Part shown: positions 49,601 through 60,740 of the stretch, one piece after another
Position numbering within the stretch: the stretch's first letter is position 1
Layout: every line of letters starts with the position of its first letter
Assembly (NCBI GenBank): GCA_024349245.1
Contig: JALDNG010000001.1
Location: forward strand, 8,345,501 to 8,409,500
DNA: 64,000 nt
Direction of reading: 5' to 3'
Source of the DNA: Neodontobutis hainanensis
Lineage: Eukaryota > Chordata > Actinopteri > Gobiiformes > Odontobutidae
Notes under the pieces: model-generated
Told to the model about the DNA's origin: nothing
Database searches by the model: none
Seen by the model: the letters and a program-made list of their open reading frames with translations, nothing else
Position numbers and translations under genes: made by a program

Positions 49601-50139
49601 GTCTTCTGCGTGTCATTGAGTGAAATTGTTGAAATGACTTGTTAAGTTTTATCTGCTTTACTTTTTTTTAAATCAGTATCTTTGTCTTATCTGGATGGAA
49701 CAAAACACCCATCTGGTTTGAGCTTGATTTCCAGACGTTATCCTGCCAACATTTCCAACACACAGCCTGCATAGTTTCCTGTCACATGACCACTACAAAG
49801 CACATTATTGGTTATCTTCTTTCTGGCTGAACTGGCTAATCACAAACATACAGTGTGTTAATAAATGCCTTTATAACTAATCAATGACTAGGTCAGCCCT
49901 ACCTTCTCCTGTTCAGACAGACATTAAATTTCCTGGATCTAAATAATAAATTGGATGAAAAAGGGCAATAGTAATGCAATACGACATTTCTATACAGAGA
50001 AATTAAAACCACTTTGACAATTGTGTTCACTCCAGGTTTGTGATAATATAATCACTCAAGTCTCTGAAGTCCCAGTTTGTCAGGTGTCCCCACAGATTCT
50101 AGTTTAAATGTTTAATCTTCCACATAATTGCGTGTATTA

Positions 50140-50480
50140 TTAGAAATGATGCCTGACGTCTGCCCAAGCTCCGCTTTCATGAAACCTCATCAAAACTGCA
50201 TATCACTTTCCAATATCAGCGCCGGGGGACTCGCTCATCACGGCTTGTCATATTCAGCTCACACTTAATATCAGCCATTGGTCGTCCAGTCACGTTTGCA
50301 CATCGCCATCTTTTTCATCCCGGCATCTGGATTTAATTGGAGCGATACGCCGTTAACGCAGCAGCTGCCGAGCCTGTTAGGACAATAAATTACCCCAATT
50401 AGGAGTCGAACGAAAGACAGAGTGTGACACCGAGGCCCGCTGACGTAAACAAAAATTGGGAGGGGGGAGGCAGAATGCTG
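50140..50480. other. CG-containing unique segment; candidate conserved non-coding element
   Basis: Contains ATATCAGCGCCGGGGGACTC, GGAGCGATACGCCGTTAACG, CAGCAGCTGCCGAGCC and CAATTAGGAGTCGAACGAAA. CG dinucleotides are dense, no frame is long, and no repeat was recognised. It is one of the stronger candidates in the window for a conserved enhancer, by composition alone. Confidence 0.33.
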
Positions 50481-51689
50481 AACTAAAACACTGGCCTATA
50501 ATCGTTCTGATAAAACATAATTCCAGCCCAATGGAGAAAAAGGCTCCTGCTCACAGACTGAAACAGGACTGGCAGGTTTGAAAACAATGGGGGCTGTTCT
50601 TAATCAATGATGTTCTCAATATTTTAGCTTCTAGTCGGGTTTTTGTTTGCAAGAGTAGACCATTACCACTATTATATGACTTTACCTAGTGGTACCTACA
50701 AATCAGTAAAAATGAGTGTGGATGAATTTTAGTGTCATTATCCACTACAATATTACAAAGAAGGCCTTTGGTCTTAAGGTGGAAGACTTTTCTATCATTT
50801 TCTACCCTTTTGTTTTTTTACTTTTTTAATTTGGTAAATGAAGCAAGACTCATTTCAGTGTCATCTGTCAAATGACTTGCTTCTCACAGATATTAGTTCC
50901 AGTTTAAATTGTAAAATGTCTTATTCTTATTTCCAATGTGTTGTTCTTTGTCACTATTTTTGTGAGGATTGCATTTGTCAATAATCAAAGCAGTGATGGG
51001 GAACAGTCATGAACATCAAACAAGTGAGTGTAATAAAATTGGCATTGGTTTTAATCTTGGAGTAGTCATTGAATTGAAATTAGACCAATCCAAGCATAAC
51101 TAGGATTGGTCATGGTTTAATCTCAGTTTAATCCTCTCATGAGCTAAATATACATGTTTACTGGTCCTTGTCTAAACTATCTCTGTCTGAGACATTAAGT
51201 ATTTTATAACAAGTCTGACTTTAACGTACATCTGCTGAGACATGATTGAGTTTTGATAAAATGTGATTCTTTTTAAATCCGGTCCTTTATGAATTATATC
51301 AGGTCCTCATGTGAATTTTAACAAATTGGCACTAGAAATTCTACTGAACTAAACCAAAAGCCATGAGCAAAAATCTGAGGGGAGTATTGACCCATGGACT
51401 GGCCGAATAGTTGCAGTACTACTAAATACAGTATTTGACCTACAAAGCATAAATGAGTGGCACATTTTAGATTTCATTAGGGCATTTTAAACAATCCAGT
51501 ACAGTCCAATAGGTTTTACTATTATTAAAAATGTTTTTAGCATTTAAGACTACAAACAAGTTAAGGTTTATATTAGGTACTTAAATAATACTTAAATATT
51601 ATCAAAATTTAATTATCAAAATCATAGCGCTTTCTTTTTTTATAAGTCCTAATGTAAAAATGGTAAGTTACATATTAGATTCTGTGTTG

Positions 51690-51910
51690 CGGTGGATTTA
51701 TGGAGCCATGAATCTCTGCCTGCTTTCTTCGCAAACGTAACAGAAATAGCATTGGTGTGTTTGAATCAATGTTGGCTGCATGTGTAATTACCGTGCAGAT
51801 GATTAATTGGAGCTGAGATGATGAGTTGTGGATACATCCAGGTTCTCTGGCAGCCGGCCGCCGTATCGATGGTGGCGCTAATGAAGGCAATAACGAGGGG
51901 AACTTTAGGA
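51690..51910. other. CG-containing unique segment; candidate conserved non-coding element
   Basis: Contains GATGATTAATTGGAGCTGAG, GCAGCCGGCCGCCGTATCGA and GGTGGCGCTAATGAAGG, with TAAT cores next to CG-rich blocks. The minus-strand frame across it (83 codons) has no domain. Confidence 0.33.
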
Positions 51911-52195
51911 CAAACAAAAGGAACATCTGTGCCGCTCTACAGTTAAAGTAGAATTAGGAGCATATTTCATGTTGCTCCTTCAAAGACAAACGTTTTACAC
52001 ACCTCTAAAGGATGAGGCGGATTTATTCACGTCTCAACAGCTACGGGAAAATGTAAGTCAACAGGCAGCAACAAAGGACACAATACAATTCAATCAGTGC
52101 CTTTGCTCTTTGACATTTTCTCCATTTTAATATGTGCAACAACAAGGTCTGTCATAAAATAGATTGGGGGTAATGAAAGCAGGCTGAGACAGTAA

Positions 52196-52421
52196 TACAG
52201 TATTGTTCAAAATAATAGCAGTACAATGTGACTAACCAGAATAATCCAGGTTTTTTGTATATTTTTTATTGCTACGTGGGAAACAAGTTACCAGTAGGTG
52301 CAGTAGATTCTCAGAAAACAAACAAGACCCAGCATTCATGATATGCACTCTTATAAGGCTGTGAATTTGGGCAATTAGTTGAAAGGGGTGTGTTAAAAAA
52401 AATAGCAGTGTCTGCCGTTGA
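52196..52421 (+). repeat. Left long terminal inverted repeat of the Tc1-like element
   Basis: Pairs with 53466-53646. It contains about 45 extra bases, including GATTCTCAGAAAACAAACAA, that are absent from the right copy. Confidence 0.88.
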
Positions 52422-52495
52422 ACAGTGAATCAGGTGGCCCCTATTTAAGGATGAAGCCAGCACTTGTTGAACATGCATTTTAAAGCCTGAAGAAA

Positions 52496-53425
52496 ATGGG
52501 TTGGAGAAGGGAAACCTATAAAAAGGTGAAAAATAATTATCGGCTGTTTAGCTAAAATGATCTTCAATGCCTTGAGAGAGCAAAACCAGAGAGATGTGGA
52601 AGAAAATGGAAGACAACCCCCAAAATGGATCAAAGAATAACCAGAATGGTAAAGGCTCAGCCAATGATCAGCTCCAGGATGATCAGAGACAGTCTGGAGT
52701 TACCTGTAAGTACTGTGACAGTTAGAAGACGTCTGTGTGAAGCTAATCTATTTAAGAATACCAAAGTCCATCTGTTTAAAAAAAGGCATGTAAAGAGGAG
52801 GTTACAATTTGCCAAAGAACACATCCACTGGCCTAAAGAGAAATGGAGGAACGTTTTGTGGACTGATGAGAGTAAATTTTTCTTTTTGGGTCCAAGGGCC
52901 ACAGACAGTTTGTGAGACAACCCCCAAACTCTGATTTTAAGCCACAGTGAAGCAAACATCATGATATGGGCATGTTTCTCCTACTATGGTGTTGGGCCTA
53001 TTTATTGCACACCAGGGATCATGGATCAGTTTGCATTTGTCAAAATACTTGAAGAGGTCAAATTGCTTTATGCTGAAGAGGACATGCCCTTGAAATGTTT
53101 GTTTCAACAAGACAATGATCCCAAACACACAAGTAAACAAGCAAAGTCTTGGTTCCAAACCAACAAAATTAATGTTATGGAGTGGCAAGCCCAATCCCCG
53201 GACCTTAATCCAGTCAAGAACTTGTTGGGTGATATAAAAATTGCTGTTTCTGAAGCAAAACCAAGGAATGTAAATGAATTGTAGAATGTTTTTAAAGAAT
53301 CATGGAGTGGAAGAACAGCTGAGAGGTGCCACAAGTTGGTGCCACACAGATGTGAAGCAGTTTTAAAAAAAATGGTCATACAACTAAATATTAGTTTAGT
53401 TATTCACAGGATTGCTAAATCCTAG
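52496..53425 (+). pseudogene. Tc1-like transposase pseudogene (DD34E type) with altered catalytic residue
   Basis: Starts ATG GGT TGG at 52496 (MGWRRETYKKVKNNY). There is an in-frame TAA at 52553. The frame then continues through the second helix-turn-helix (VSTVTVRRRLCEANLFKN) to the first catalytic aspartate (LWTDESKF). Frameshifts lie between about 52895 and 52961. It resumes IMIWACFSYYGVGPIY, then has the second aspartate (CLFQQDNDPKHT). The third acidic residue, usually E in SPDLNPIENLWGD, is replaced: here SPDLNPVKNLLGD, so I-E became V-K. A TAG at 53282 sits where the family has tryptophan, and the tail continues to TAG at 53423-53425. It is inactive on several counts. Confidence 0.92.
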
Positions 53426-53465
53426 AAACAAAAAGGTTTGCACAAAATAGTTTTGATTTGTACAG

Positions 53466-53646
53466 TCAACGGCAGACACTGCTATTTTTTTTTAACACAC
53501 CCCTTACAACTAATTACCCAATTGCACAGCCTTAAGAGCGTGCATATCATGAATGCAGCTACTGGTAACTTGTTTGCCTATTAGCAATAAAAAACATACT
53601 AAAAACCTGGATTATTGCCTGCTATTATTTTTGAACAATACTGGTA
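53466..53646 (-). repeat. Right long terminal inverted repeat of the Tc1-like element
   Basis: The inverse of 52196-52421, with shared blocks ACACCCCTTACAACTAATTA and CATATCATGAATGCAGC and the outer AATAGCAG/CAATACTG terminus. Confidence 0.88.
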
Positions 53647-54458
53647 AAGGCAGAAGTTTAACAAGCTTTTGAAAGTTTTGTCCTACTATTGGAACTTAAA
53701 TTCAGGCTGGAGGAATCCTCCCCTTTGTCGCCTGCCACTGCTTTTTCACAGGCCTGTCTCAGCCAGTTGCTAAGCTGCCTCCAGCCGTTTAGCTCATGCC
53801 TCTGTGCATTCTACAGCTCGCTGTCTTATTCTCTCTATCTGTTCACAAACCCTGTGTCTTTTTCCTGCTGGCATTCCCTGCATCTCAGCAACCACATATG
53901 GCTGCCTACAAACCCCTATGTAACCTAAGAATCTCTCCCTGTCACTTGTTGGCCTCACTCCCTCGCACTTTCTTTTCTGGTTTTATCTCACTGTGCAGGG
54001 CATTTTAGCATTCCCATTCTTTTGAGAAGAAGACTCGCAAATCATCTACTCTGCTTTCCTTCTATTATCCATCACACAGCGTCTCTCCTGGCCAAGTCTA
54101 CGCACCAAAGTTATACTTGAGCACAATTTATACTTTCAAAAATCTTGTGGTAATGCATATATTGTCTGTTTCTGTTTGAGTCTCTCCAGGTTGAGTTGTA
54201 TATTTTATGCTGCTGTGTGTGCGGCTGTGACTGCAGTGTAAGTTGAATTCCTTCATAGCGGCCATTTAACACAGATTATGTATAATATTTATAAGGAAAA
54301 CTCTGAACAATTACTTCTTTAATGTCTTTTTTTGGCCAAGTGGCAGAAACTTTACATAAATCAACATAAGAAATGTTGGTGTTTCATTTAAATTCTCCAT
54401 GTGCTTTGATTTAAAGGAGCGCCTTTGAGATTTTATGTGTTGTGTAAATGGTACTAGA
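53647..54458. other. No gene seen; unique DNA
   Basis: Pyrimidine-rich at 53690-54010 with overlapping frames of 70-79 codons (leucine/serine-rich, no domain), a typical artefact of CT-rich DNA. Nothing else was recognised. Confidence 0.45.
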
Positions 54459-55350
54459 CTGAGGTGTCAAAAGTATTTACATTGTGTATAGATACTTGTG
54501 TTTACTCAAGGAAAAGTAAAAAAAAAGTACAGTCTCTTTTTAAAGTTTTTAACAACATAAAAGTTCATACTTTTTAAATACTTTTAAGACCTTGGAGGAA
54601 CCCTGTTAATGTTGTCTTTGTGGGAAGTTCATTGATAATTAACTAAATATGTTTAACACAATGGAGGTTAATAGCCTTCGGGGCTCTCAGCAAGTGAGAG
54701 CTAGCTGGTGTTAGCTTCAAAACCATGCTATCCGATAGCATTGCTCACGTTGTAAACAAAGCTAAAGAAATGCAAAATAAGCTACACCATGAATCATTCT
54801 GGGAACCAACAACCTCAAACATGTCTCTTGAACGCAAACATGGATGGCTAATGTCTTTCTGTCTTCCTCCATTTCACTGCTGAAGATGCCTTCTCTTATT
54901 TTGGCGCTTGACTTGATCATGTTTAGTTCTTGCAAGAATGAAGCACACACATGTAAGCAATGGTACAGAATGAAGATAGCTTGGAATCCACCAATCCAAG
55001 GCAGAAAAGGCTGTAGGAGGTGTATCTTTCACACACTTCCCAGGACAAGTTCCCAGGTGCAGGATTTAGTCCTTGGCAAGTTATGTCTACGTCTTGTCAT
55101 GTCTGTCTATGTTTATGGTTTGGATTAGCATGAAGGACATGACATGATCAGAACTAGCATGACCTGAAGAGAACTAAGAGCAACCAGTAATTATTATCCA
55201 TGGGAATTTTTTAATTATTATAACAAAAATACAGAAAGTAGGGGGTAAAAGTAAAAAGTCACCAGATATAAATACTCAAGAGTACAGATACCTGAAAAAT
55301 ATATTACGCGCAGTAACAAAGAACAAATCCTTTGTTACTTCCCACCTCTG
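54459..55350. mobile_element. hAT-like non-autonomous transposon, about 892 bp
   Basis: The left end CTGAGGTGTCAAAAGTATTT, then AAGTAAAAAAAAAGTAC, and the right end AAATACTCAAGAGTACAGAT, TTTGTTACTTCCCACCTCTG, are the two characteristic ends of a very common fish hAT-like family (CAGAGGTG...GTAAAAGTAC). The 8 bases outside each end, GTACTAGA and CTACTAAA, agree at six positions, consistent with a mutated 8-bp target duplication. No transposase is visible. Frames at 54762-55128 are short and without domain. Confidence 0.7.
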
Positions 55351-57109
55351 CTACTAAATCTAATACTTAAACTTCACAGATCTCAACTGATGACTTCAGG
55401 TTGGATTTTCAGGGACTACGTCCGACTGGGTAGAGTCTTGGATTCAACAGGGATCCTTTCATTGTGGCACAAAAGAATGAGAACTCACATCCAGGAAGTA
55501 TACGCATCGGCGTGTAGCACTGTTTTTTTTAGTGGCATGGATTAGATGAGACAGGAACCGAACATAGGCAGACTTTCCTTTTTAGACTGCCAACATGTGA
55601 CCCTGTCCTGGATAAGCAGAAAATATAAAGATCTCATTGAAGTATAACTGACTTTATATTTCACTTCTGTTTCCAAAGTATTGCTGTCTACTCCAGAAAT
55701 ATGAGATGTATTTATTTCTGACACATGGCGCTGCTTTGTCTGCTCAGGTGGTCCGACTTCTTAGCCCAACGTGGGGTCGTCTTCTCTTAGACAAAGACCT
55801 CTGTCTGGCTGAACAAACCCTCTGCGTCTTGCCTTCCCTTTGTCTCACCGCTCGCTGTGAACATGCCATTAAACCTCCGTTCTGACAAGAAAAATGAAGT
55901 GTGCTATTTCCTGTGGCCTCAAGTGTCTCTCTGAATAATGATAGCTTCTACTGGACCCCCCTCCCGTTCACCGCTGATGCTTTTAGTCTGCGAGAGGGGT
56001 CTTTCAGGTTGTCTCCGAGAAAGAATAGTCGTTCCAAGACTGTCAAACCAAATCTGTGAGAAGCCACAGCATAAACACAAGGATTAGGTGAATAAATGGG
56101 GGTTTATTGACAAAATCCTCAGCTGCGTTATTACAAAATTCAGAAAAGGACAGTCTGTATCAGGGAAAATATCCATCACAGCAGCATAATGGAGCAATCA
56201 ACCGCCATTAACCCAGGCCCAGGGGAAAATGTCACCAGGAATGGAAATAAAAAATCCATTTTCGATCAACAGCTTATGCCACACTGTGCATAATGTGTAG
56301 CAACTGAAGGGGTTTGGTTCTTATGATAGAAAAAGTTTGGAAAGAATATGATTAAATACATTAAATACATAAACACCACAGACTTTATTTCATATTTATA
56401 AATAAGTTTTTCTGGTAAAAGCTCAATGATCAAAAATAACTTTATTAATTAATAATATAATATTATATAAATGGGCTAGGTTATGTATGTTTTTATTATC
56501 ATATATATATATATATATATTCTTGTGAAAAGAAATGTGAAACTAGGGTTTTATTTTGCTATTTTTATGGCATTACTAAATCATCACTCAAAAGGAAAAA
56601 AGGTCAAAGTGCAAACTGTAACCATTATCAAAACAATCTGTGATCACATAGGTATGCTCAGATGTTAAGAAGACTTTTGTCTGTTTGTCGGGCCTTCCCC
56701 TCAAAAAGATAATAACTGGGTGTTTTCTGGAGCAGTGCTAAGAAACTATGTATGGATTTCTACATTGAATACTGACGATATATTATCAGAACACAACTTT
56801 TCAAAGCAGTGTTTCTCTATTGTTGTTCTATCCGCTGTTTGTAGCCAACAGCCAATAGTCTAATGAGACTCGGCTGTTCCATTTTGGGTTAAAAAATGTG
56901 TGTATTTTTGGAGTCTAATGCTGTCCTTGTGTAAAAAAGAAAAGGTCCAAACAGAATTTTTGTTTTTGTGTGAAATGCGTTCCTTGTAAGTTTTGACTAA
57001 TGTAAAGGATAATGTTTTGTTTTTTTTTAACTCAATACATTATAAGCAAACTGTACAGTTCATATGATATTATCAGTATTAATGCATATCAAATAATAAC
57101 ACAACTTTA
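55351..57109. other. No gene seen; unique AT-rich DNA
   Basis: Contains the (AT)n run at 56501 and a GC-richer part at 55720-56010 without an open frame of note. Confidence 0.45.
56501..56520 (+). repeat. (AT)n microsatellite
   Basis: Ten AT units, perfect. Confidence 0.9.
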
Positions 57110-57425
57110 TTATTGTGTTGGTAACAATAACAAGTGCTATTTTAACATTTGTTTCAAAATCAGTTTGACTAGTTATTAAAGTTATTTTTGATGGCAGTGT
57201 GTTCCAGTAGGAGATGGCTCTGTTGGAGCTATTTTTTTTAAGTGCATTGGTTCTGGGAAAAAGGCAAAGTAAAAGTGGCATAAAACCCATACCTTTTAGC
57301 AGCAGGTTGTAGCTGTGACAACAGGCTGAAGGCTTTGTGGGAGGTCCATATTTTATGTAAGTACAGAATCCAAAGATATGCCAGTTGGTCTCTTACTTTC
57401 ATCCATGACAAACTTTGATGCATTA
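57110..57425 (-). mobile_element. Non-LTR retrotransposon ORF2 C-terminal remnant
   Basis: On the - strand two frames join across a shift: SWMKVRDQLAYLWILYLHKI (with HKAFSLLSQLQPAAKR following), then LFPRTNALKKNSSNRAISYW and NTLPSKITLITSQTDFETNV. The order KVxDRLAYL...HK...PRTxxxK(S)F..RAixxWNxLP is the C-terminal region downstream of the reverse transcriptase in many fish LINEs. It is broken by frameshift and has no 3' tail that I can place. Confidence 0.65.
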
Positions 57426-57719
57426 TGTCATTATTGGTTGCAATGTTACTGAGATGTTTACTGTCCTGGTTTGGTCATTTGTTAAGTGTTGGTTTTCTTA
57501 AGGTTTAGTGTATCTTGCTCCTTATAATGTTCAATGCCTTTAGATCAATACAAATCACAAGGCCTTGGATTTTATCCTGCTGCAGCCAACGAGGAACGTG
57601 TAAAGTAGACAATGATCAAATAAGGTTCCATTGTAATTTGGCTGAAAAGCACAATAACATTTCCAGCACCTTCCTGCTGTTTCCCATTGACTGTTATTAT
57701 CCCACTGCTTCTTAAAACA

Positions 57720-58060
57720 AATGTGAAGCCTCTACCGCAGCTAATGGTTCACATTTAGTGAGCCTTTCTTCAGATGGAGCACCACAGAAGCTGCTATTTC
57801 CTCCCTCAGCCTTATTTCTTCCAATTACCAGCGTGCGAGCGAACGGACTGACACGTCTGACCCGCTCTCGTGACTGGAAGCTTCTTATTACCGCTCCGGC
57901 GTTATGTTAATGGAGGAAAAAGTCTGCAGCTCTGTGATAGCGCAGCAGGAAACGATAGCCTATTATCCAGCGCGGTTTGGCAGCGACTGCGCTGGTAATG
58001 GCAACACACGGGCCGTTCTATCTGCTCTGGAGATGATGCATTTTGGATGGTTTCTGACTA
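57720..58060. other. CG-containing unique segment; candidate conserved non-coding element
   Basis: Contains ACCAGCGTGCGAGCGAACGG, TTATTACCGCTCCGGCGTTA, AGCGCGGTTTGGCAGCGACT and GGTAATGGCAACACACGGGC. No frame is long and no repeat was recognised. It is clearly different in composition from its flanks. Confidence 0.33.
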
Positions 58061-58834
58061 GTTTAGAGCCAGAATGGTGCGAGACGGGTGTTGCACTGTT
58101 ACAGCTGTGATGAGAAATAAACAGTAGAAAGGTCAGAGATATAGATATTTTATGGTGAAATGCTGTAGGATTGGAAAATGAAGAAAAAATGTAGGGAAGA
58201 GAATGAAGCATGAAGTGTTAACAATAAACATATACAGTACTTAATGCTCTTGTATATTTTGTCACAAAGAACTGAGTCTCAAACCATGTTGGCCCGTCTC
58301 CCTCAATCTGTGCATTCTGTAAATACCATCTGGACTATTGCACTAATTACATTTTTTGAGATGTTAAAAGATGTACGAGTCTTGCACCAGAGTTACCACT
58401 TTGTTTTATCAGTAGCCAATACTTTCTCCCGATTAACAATTCTTGACGGTAAAGCCAAAATGACATGATATCTTTATTTTATTTCTGTTAGCCATTTATT
58501 ATCCCCGAGTCGAAATTCACTGTTTGTGGAGGAAACCGGAGTACCTGGAGGAAACCCGCCCGAGCATTTTGATGTGAATATTTATTTGCTCTTGTATTTA
58601 GTTTAAGATTTTATCTTATTGTAACATAAAACATCTGTGTAAGAATTGATCTGGGCTTTATAATGAAGGATTTTAATAGTTGAGAATTATCAACATACAG
58701 CGGGAGTTTGGTCAATCACGGCTCGCTTCTGGAAAAAGGAGCGCTCCCATTGGTCGACACTGATGTGAACAACCAAATTAACCAGGAAATGAATTAATGT
58801 TTTAATTTGCGTTTTATTTTACAGCGAAACAGCT

Positions 58835-58858
58835 AAAAAATAAATAAATAAATAAAAA
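58835..58858 (+). repeat. (TAAA)n microsatellite
   Basis: Four to five TAAA units after an A run. Confidence 0.85.
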
Positions 58859-59726
58859 GGGCAGCAAATTAAACGCAAATACATTTTGGGAATGCTTTGA
58901 TACTGTTTAATGAGACAGAGATAATTACAGGGTCATTACAGTCGAATGGTAAACTCAAAGATAGGTTTAAGGTAAACTCTAAACTTTGGTTCAATGTAAT
59001 GTATTCTTAGTGGAAAAAGGGTCCAGTTTTACCTTTTTATTAATAAAAAAAAGTTAGAAAAGGTTACTAAACTGCTGTTGAGGAAGAGACTGTGATGGCA
59101 AAAAGGAAAAGAAAGTAGAGCTGTAAGGTCTTGTTTTTTCACGGATGAATTCTATTACACAACAACAATGACAACAATGAGGGCCTAAAGTCACATTGTG
59201 TTCTGACCAGATGAAAATATAATGGCAAAAGAAATGGTAAATGTTGTGCATTTATATAGCGCTGTTCTGTAAAAAGGAAAAAAATAACATTTATAGGGCT
59301 ATTTAAAAACTATTACACTGTCGAAATGGGACTAAGCTGTTTCATAGAGTTGTACTGTGAATTTTCTGTTGGACTGGTAATACTCAATAGTGAGTTTACA
59401 CAGATGGACTGAGTAGGAGCAGTGTCTTCAGACTTCTGTGTGGGTTTAATAATGGAGTTCTGTGTTCGGAAAGCGTGAACATGGAGTGAGGAGCCAACAA
59501 TGAACGATGTGCATTTGCATCTGGGAGTGCACCATGAGCAGGTGAACCGTGGCATTTGTTAGCATCTCCTCAGCGCTCCAATGCCTCGCTGATGTATGTT
59601 TATGGCCCATAGTCTTCAGACAATTACTCCTCCTGTTTGGAGAGGTTTCCCATCACAGACACAGAGACTGTTAATGTGAGTGGACACAGATGCTAAAGGA
59701 CGAGAGCTGTCTTTTAAAAACACTGT

Positions 59727-59943
59727 GTACAAGGTTAGAAATCTGGGGGTCATCATGGACTCAGACTTGAATTTCCACAGTCACATTAAGTCAATGACAT
59801 CAGCATTTTATTACCTTAAAAACCAAAATTAAAGGGATAATGTCTAAACCAGACGATAAACTTATTCATGCTTTTATCTCCAGCAGGTTAGATTACTGTA
59901 GCGGCCTGCTCACTGGTCTCTCAATAAGAGGGTTAAGACAGCT
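59727..59943 (+). mobile_element. Non-LTR retrotransposon reverse transcriptase C-terminal remnant
   Basis: Translates to KVRNLGVIMDSDLNFHSHIK, then, after a frame slip near 59825, SKPDDKLIHAFISSRLDYCS and GLLTGLSIRGLRQLQL. The order LGVIxDSDLxFxxHI...KLIHAFISSRLDYCNxLLxGL...QLQL is typical of CR1/L2/Rex-like fish LINEs. The usual continuation (IQNAAARVL) is cut off by a SINE-like head. A LINE-like 3' tail follows at 60012. Confidence 0.8.
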
Positions 59944-59947
59944 GCAG

Positions 59948-59990
59948 CTTGAAAGACGACTGCTCTACCCACTGAGCTACTGCCGTCTTC
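59948..59990 (-). mobile_element. SINE head fragment, minus orientation
   Basis: The reverse complement, GACGGCAGTAGCTCAGTGGG, TAGAGCAGTCGTCTTTCAAG, is nearly identical to the tRNA-like head of the 27.52-kb SINE. Body and B box are missing. It sits at the point where the LINE frame breaks. Confidence 0.7.
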
Positions 59991-60011
59991 TTTCAAAATT
60001 TCAGTTATCCA

Positions 60012-60045
60012 GTGAATGAATTGTGCTATATAAATAAAATTGTTT
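60012..60045 (+). repeat. LINE/SINE 3' tail fragment
   Basis: GAATTGTGCTATATAAATAA, then AATTG, is the common terminal tail of fish retroposons. It is probably the 3' end of the same LINE as 59727-59943 after internal deletion. Confidence 0.6.
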
Positions 60046-60079
60046 TGTCTTGCCGACAATAATAAAATAAATCATCACA

Positions 60080-60330
60080 ATAAATCATAATAATTTATAT
60101 AGCACTTTTTAAAGAACTCAAACACTTTAAAATAACAAAGAGACAACATGTAGACACAGATGACACAAGATAGAACAAAAACACGTTGTGGTGGTGTATG
60201 CACAGGGGAAAAGGTGAGTTTTAAGTAGATTTTTGAATGTTTGTGGTGAGTCTGAGTGTCTGTGGAAGTGAGGAGGTTAGAGTCAGCTGAGCAAAGTCAG
60301 CGGGAGGGGCGATGGGGCTAAAGGAGGTCA
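60080..60330 (+). repeat. Dispersed fish repeat
   Basis: AATAATTTATATAGCACTTT, ACTCAAACACTTTAAAATAA, AAAAGGTGAGTTTTAAGTAG, ATTTTTGAATGTTTGTGGTG and CTGAGTGTCTGTGGAAGTGA match in order a common teleost interspersed repeat (TTTATATAGCACTTT...AAGGTGAGTTTTAAGAAG...). The GTGAGT in it is therefore not evidence for a splice donor. The family name is unsure. Confidence 0.5.
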
Positions 60331-60740
60331 GTGACGTGGGGGTCTCAAGAGCAGGTGTACAAATAGGGCTGGTTAATATTGTTTTTTTTTGTTATGATTT
60401 CTTCCGGTTAAGCCTTGACTTCAGAGTATTTATGCAGCCCTTTTTGAAGTTATGACCATGATTTATTTTTGGACAGTGTTTTACGTTAGTACTGCTCTAA
60501 CTGTTTCTGCGTCTGGCTTGGTTCTGTTGCATTTGTAATCCCAGTTTACTCCGTTGAATAAATAAATTGGTGTAGATTCAATCAGTGCAGAGTTAAAACA
60601 TATTCAGGTGTAGTAACTGTTTATACCTGTTTTTCTGGGGTTTAGTCCTGGTTTAATCTTAGTTCTGTGTTATTCTCCTTTAACCCCTGCATTAGTCAAA
60701 TATATGTCCTCGTAATCATTGAATGGTTCTTAGTCATGAG
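60331..60740. other. No gene seen; AT-rich
   Basis: Contains a small GTTTAGTCCTGGTTTAATCT cluster (60641-60700), related to the minisatellite core that follows. Confidence 0.5.

Larger units (their letters stand above)
45950..52195. other. No gene seen; long unique stretch
   Basis: Apart from the CG-containing segments annotated separately, this is AT-rich. It has a CCAGA repeat (47779-47797), a T run (47937-47952) and weak TAGTCAT/TTTAATC motif clusters at 51060-51140. Frames of up to 108 codons (48112-48438, - strand) have no domain. Confidence 0.4.
52196..53646 (+). mobile_element. Tc1-like DNA transposon with long inverted repeats, about 1.45 kb
   Basis: The left end starts CAGTATTGTTCAAAATAATA after TA (52196-52197). 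The right end is its inverse (TATTTTTGAACAATACTG, then GTA at 53646). The inverted repeats run about 226 bp on the left (to 52421) and 181 bp on the right (from 53466), with indels between them. Inner marks are GGGGTGTGTTAAAAAAAATA and GTGTCTGCCGTTGA. Long repeats of this kind are known for IR/DR-type Tc1 elements. The transposase remnant lies on the + strand between them. The right TA boundary is ambiguous by one base. Confidence 0.92.
57426..59726. other. No gene seen; unique DNA with one CG-containing segment
   Basis: Outside 57720-58060 this is AT-rich, with (TAAA)n at 58835 and several frames of 60-82 codons without domain (57515, 57904, 57963 -, 58244). Confidence 0.4.

Noticed and set aside
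52625..53284. Two long frames as an active transposase
   Set aside because: They are halves of one transposase broken by frameshifts and stops, with the catalytic glutamate changed to lysine.
53690..54010. Leucine/serine-rich frames as a secreted or membrane protein
   Set aside because: An artefact of CT-rich sequence, open in two phases, with no signal-peptide cleavage logic or splice context.
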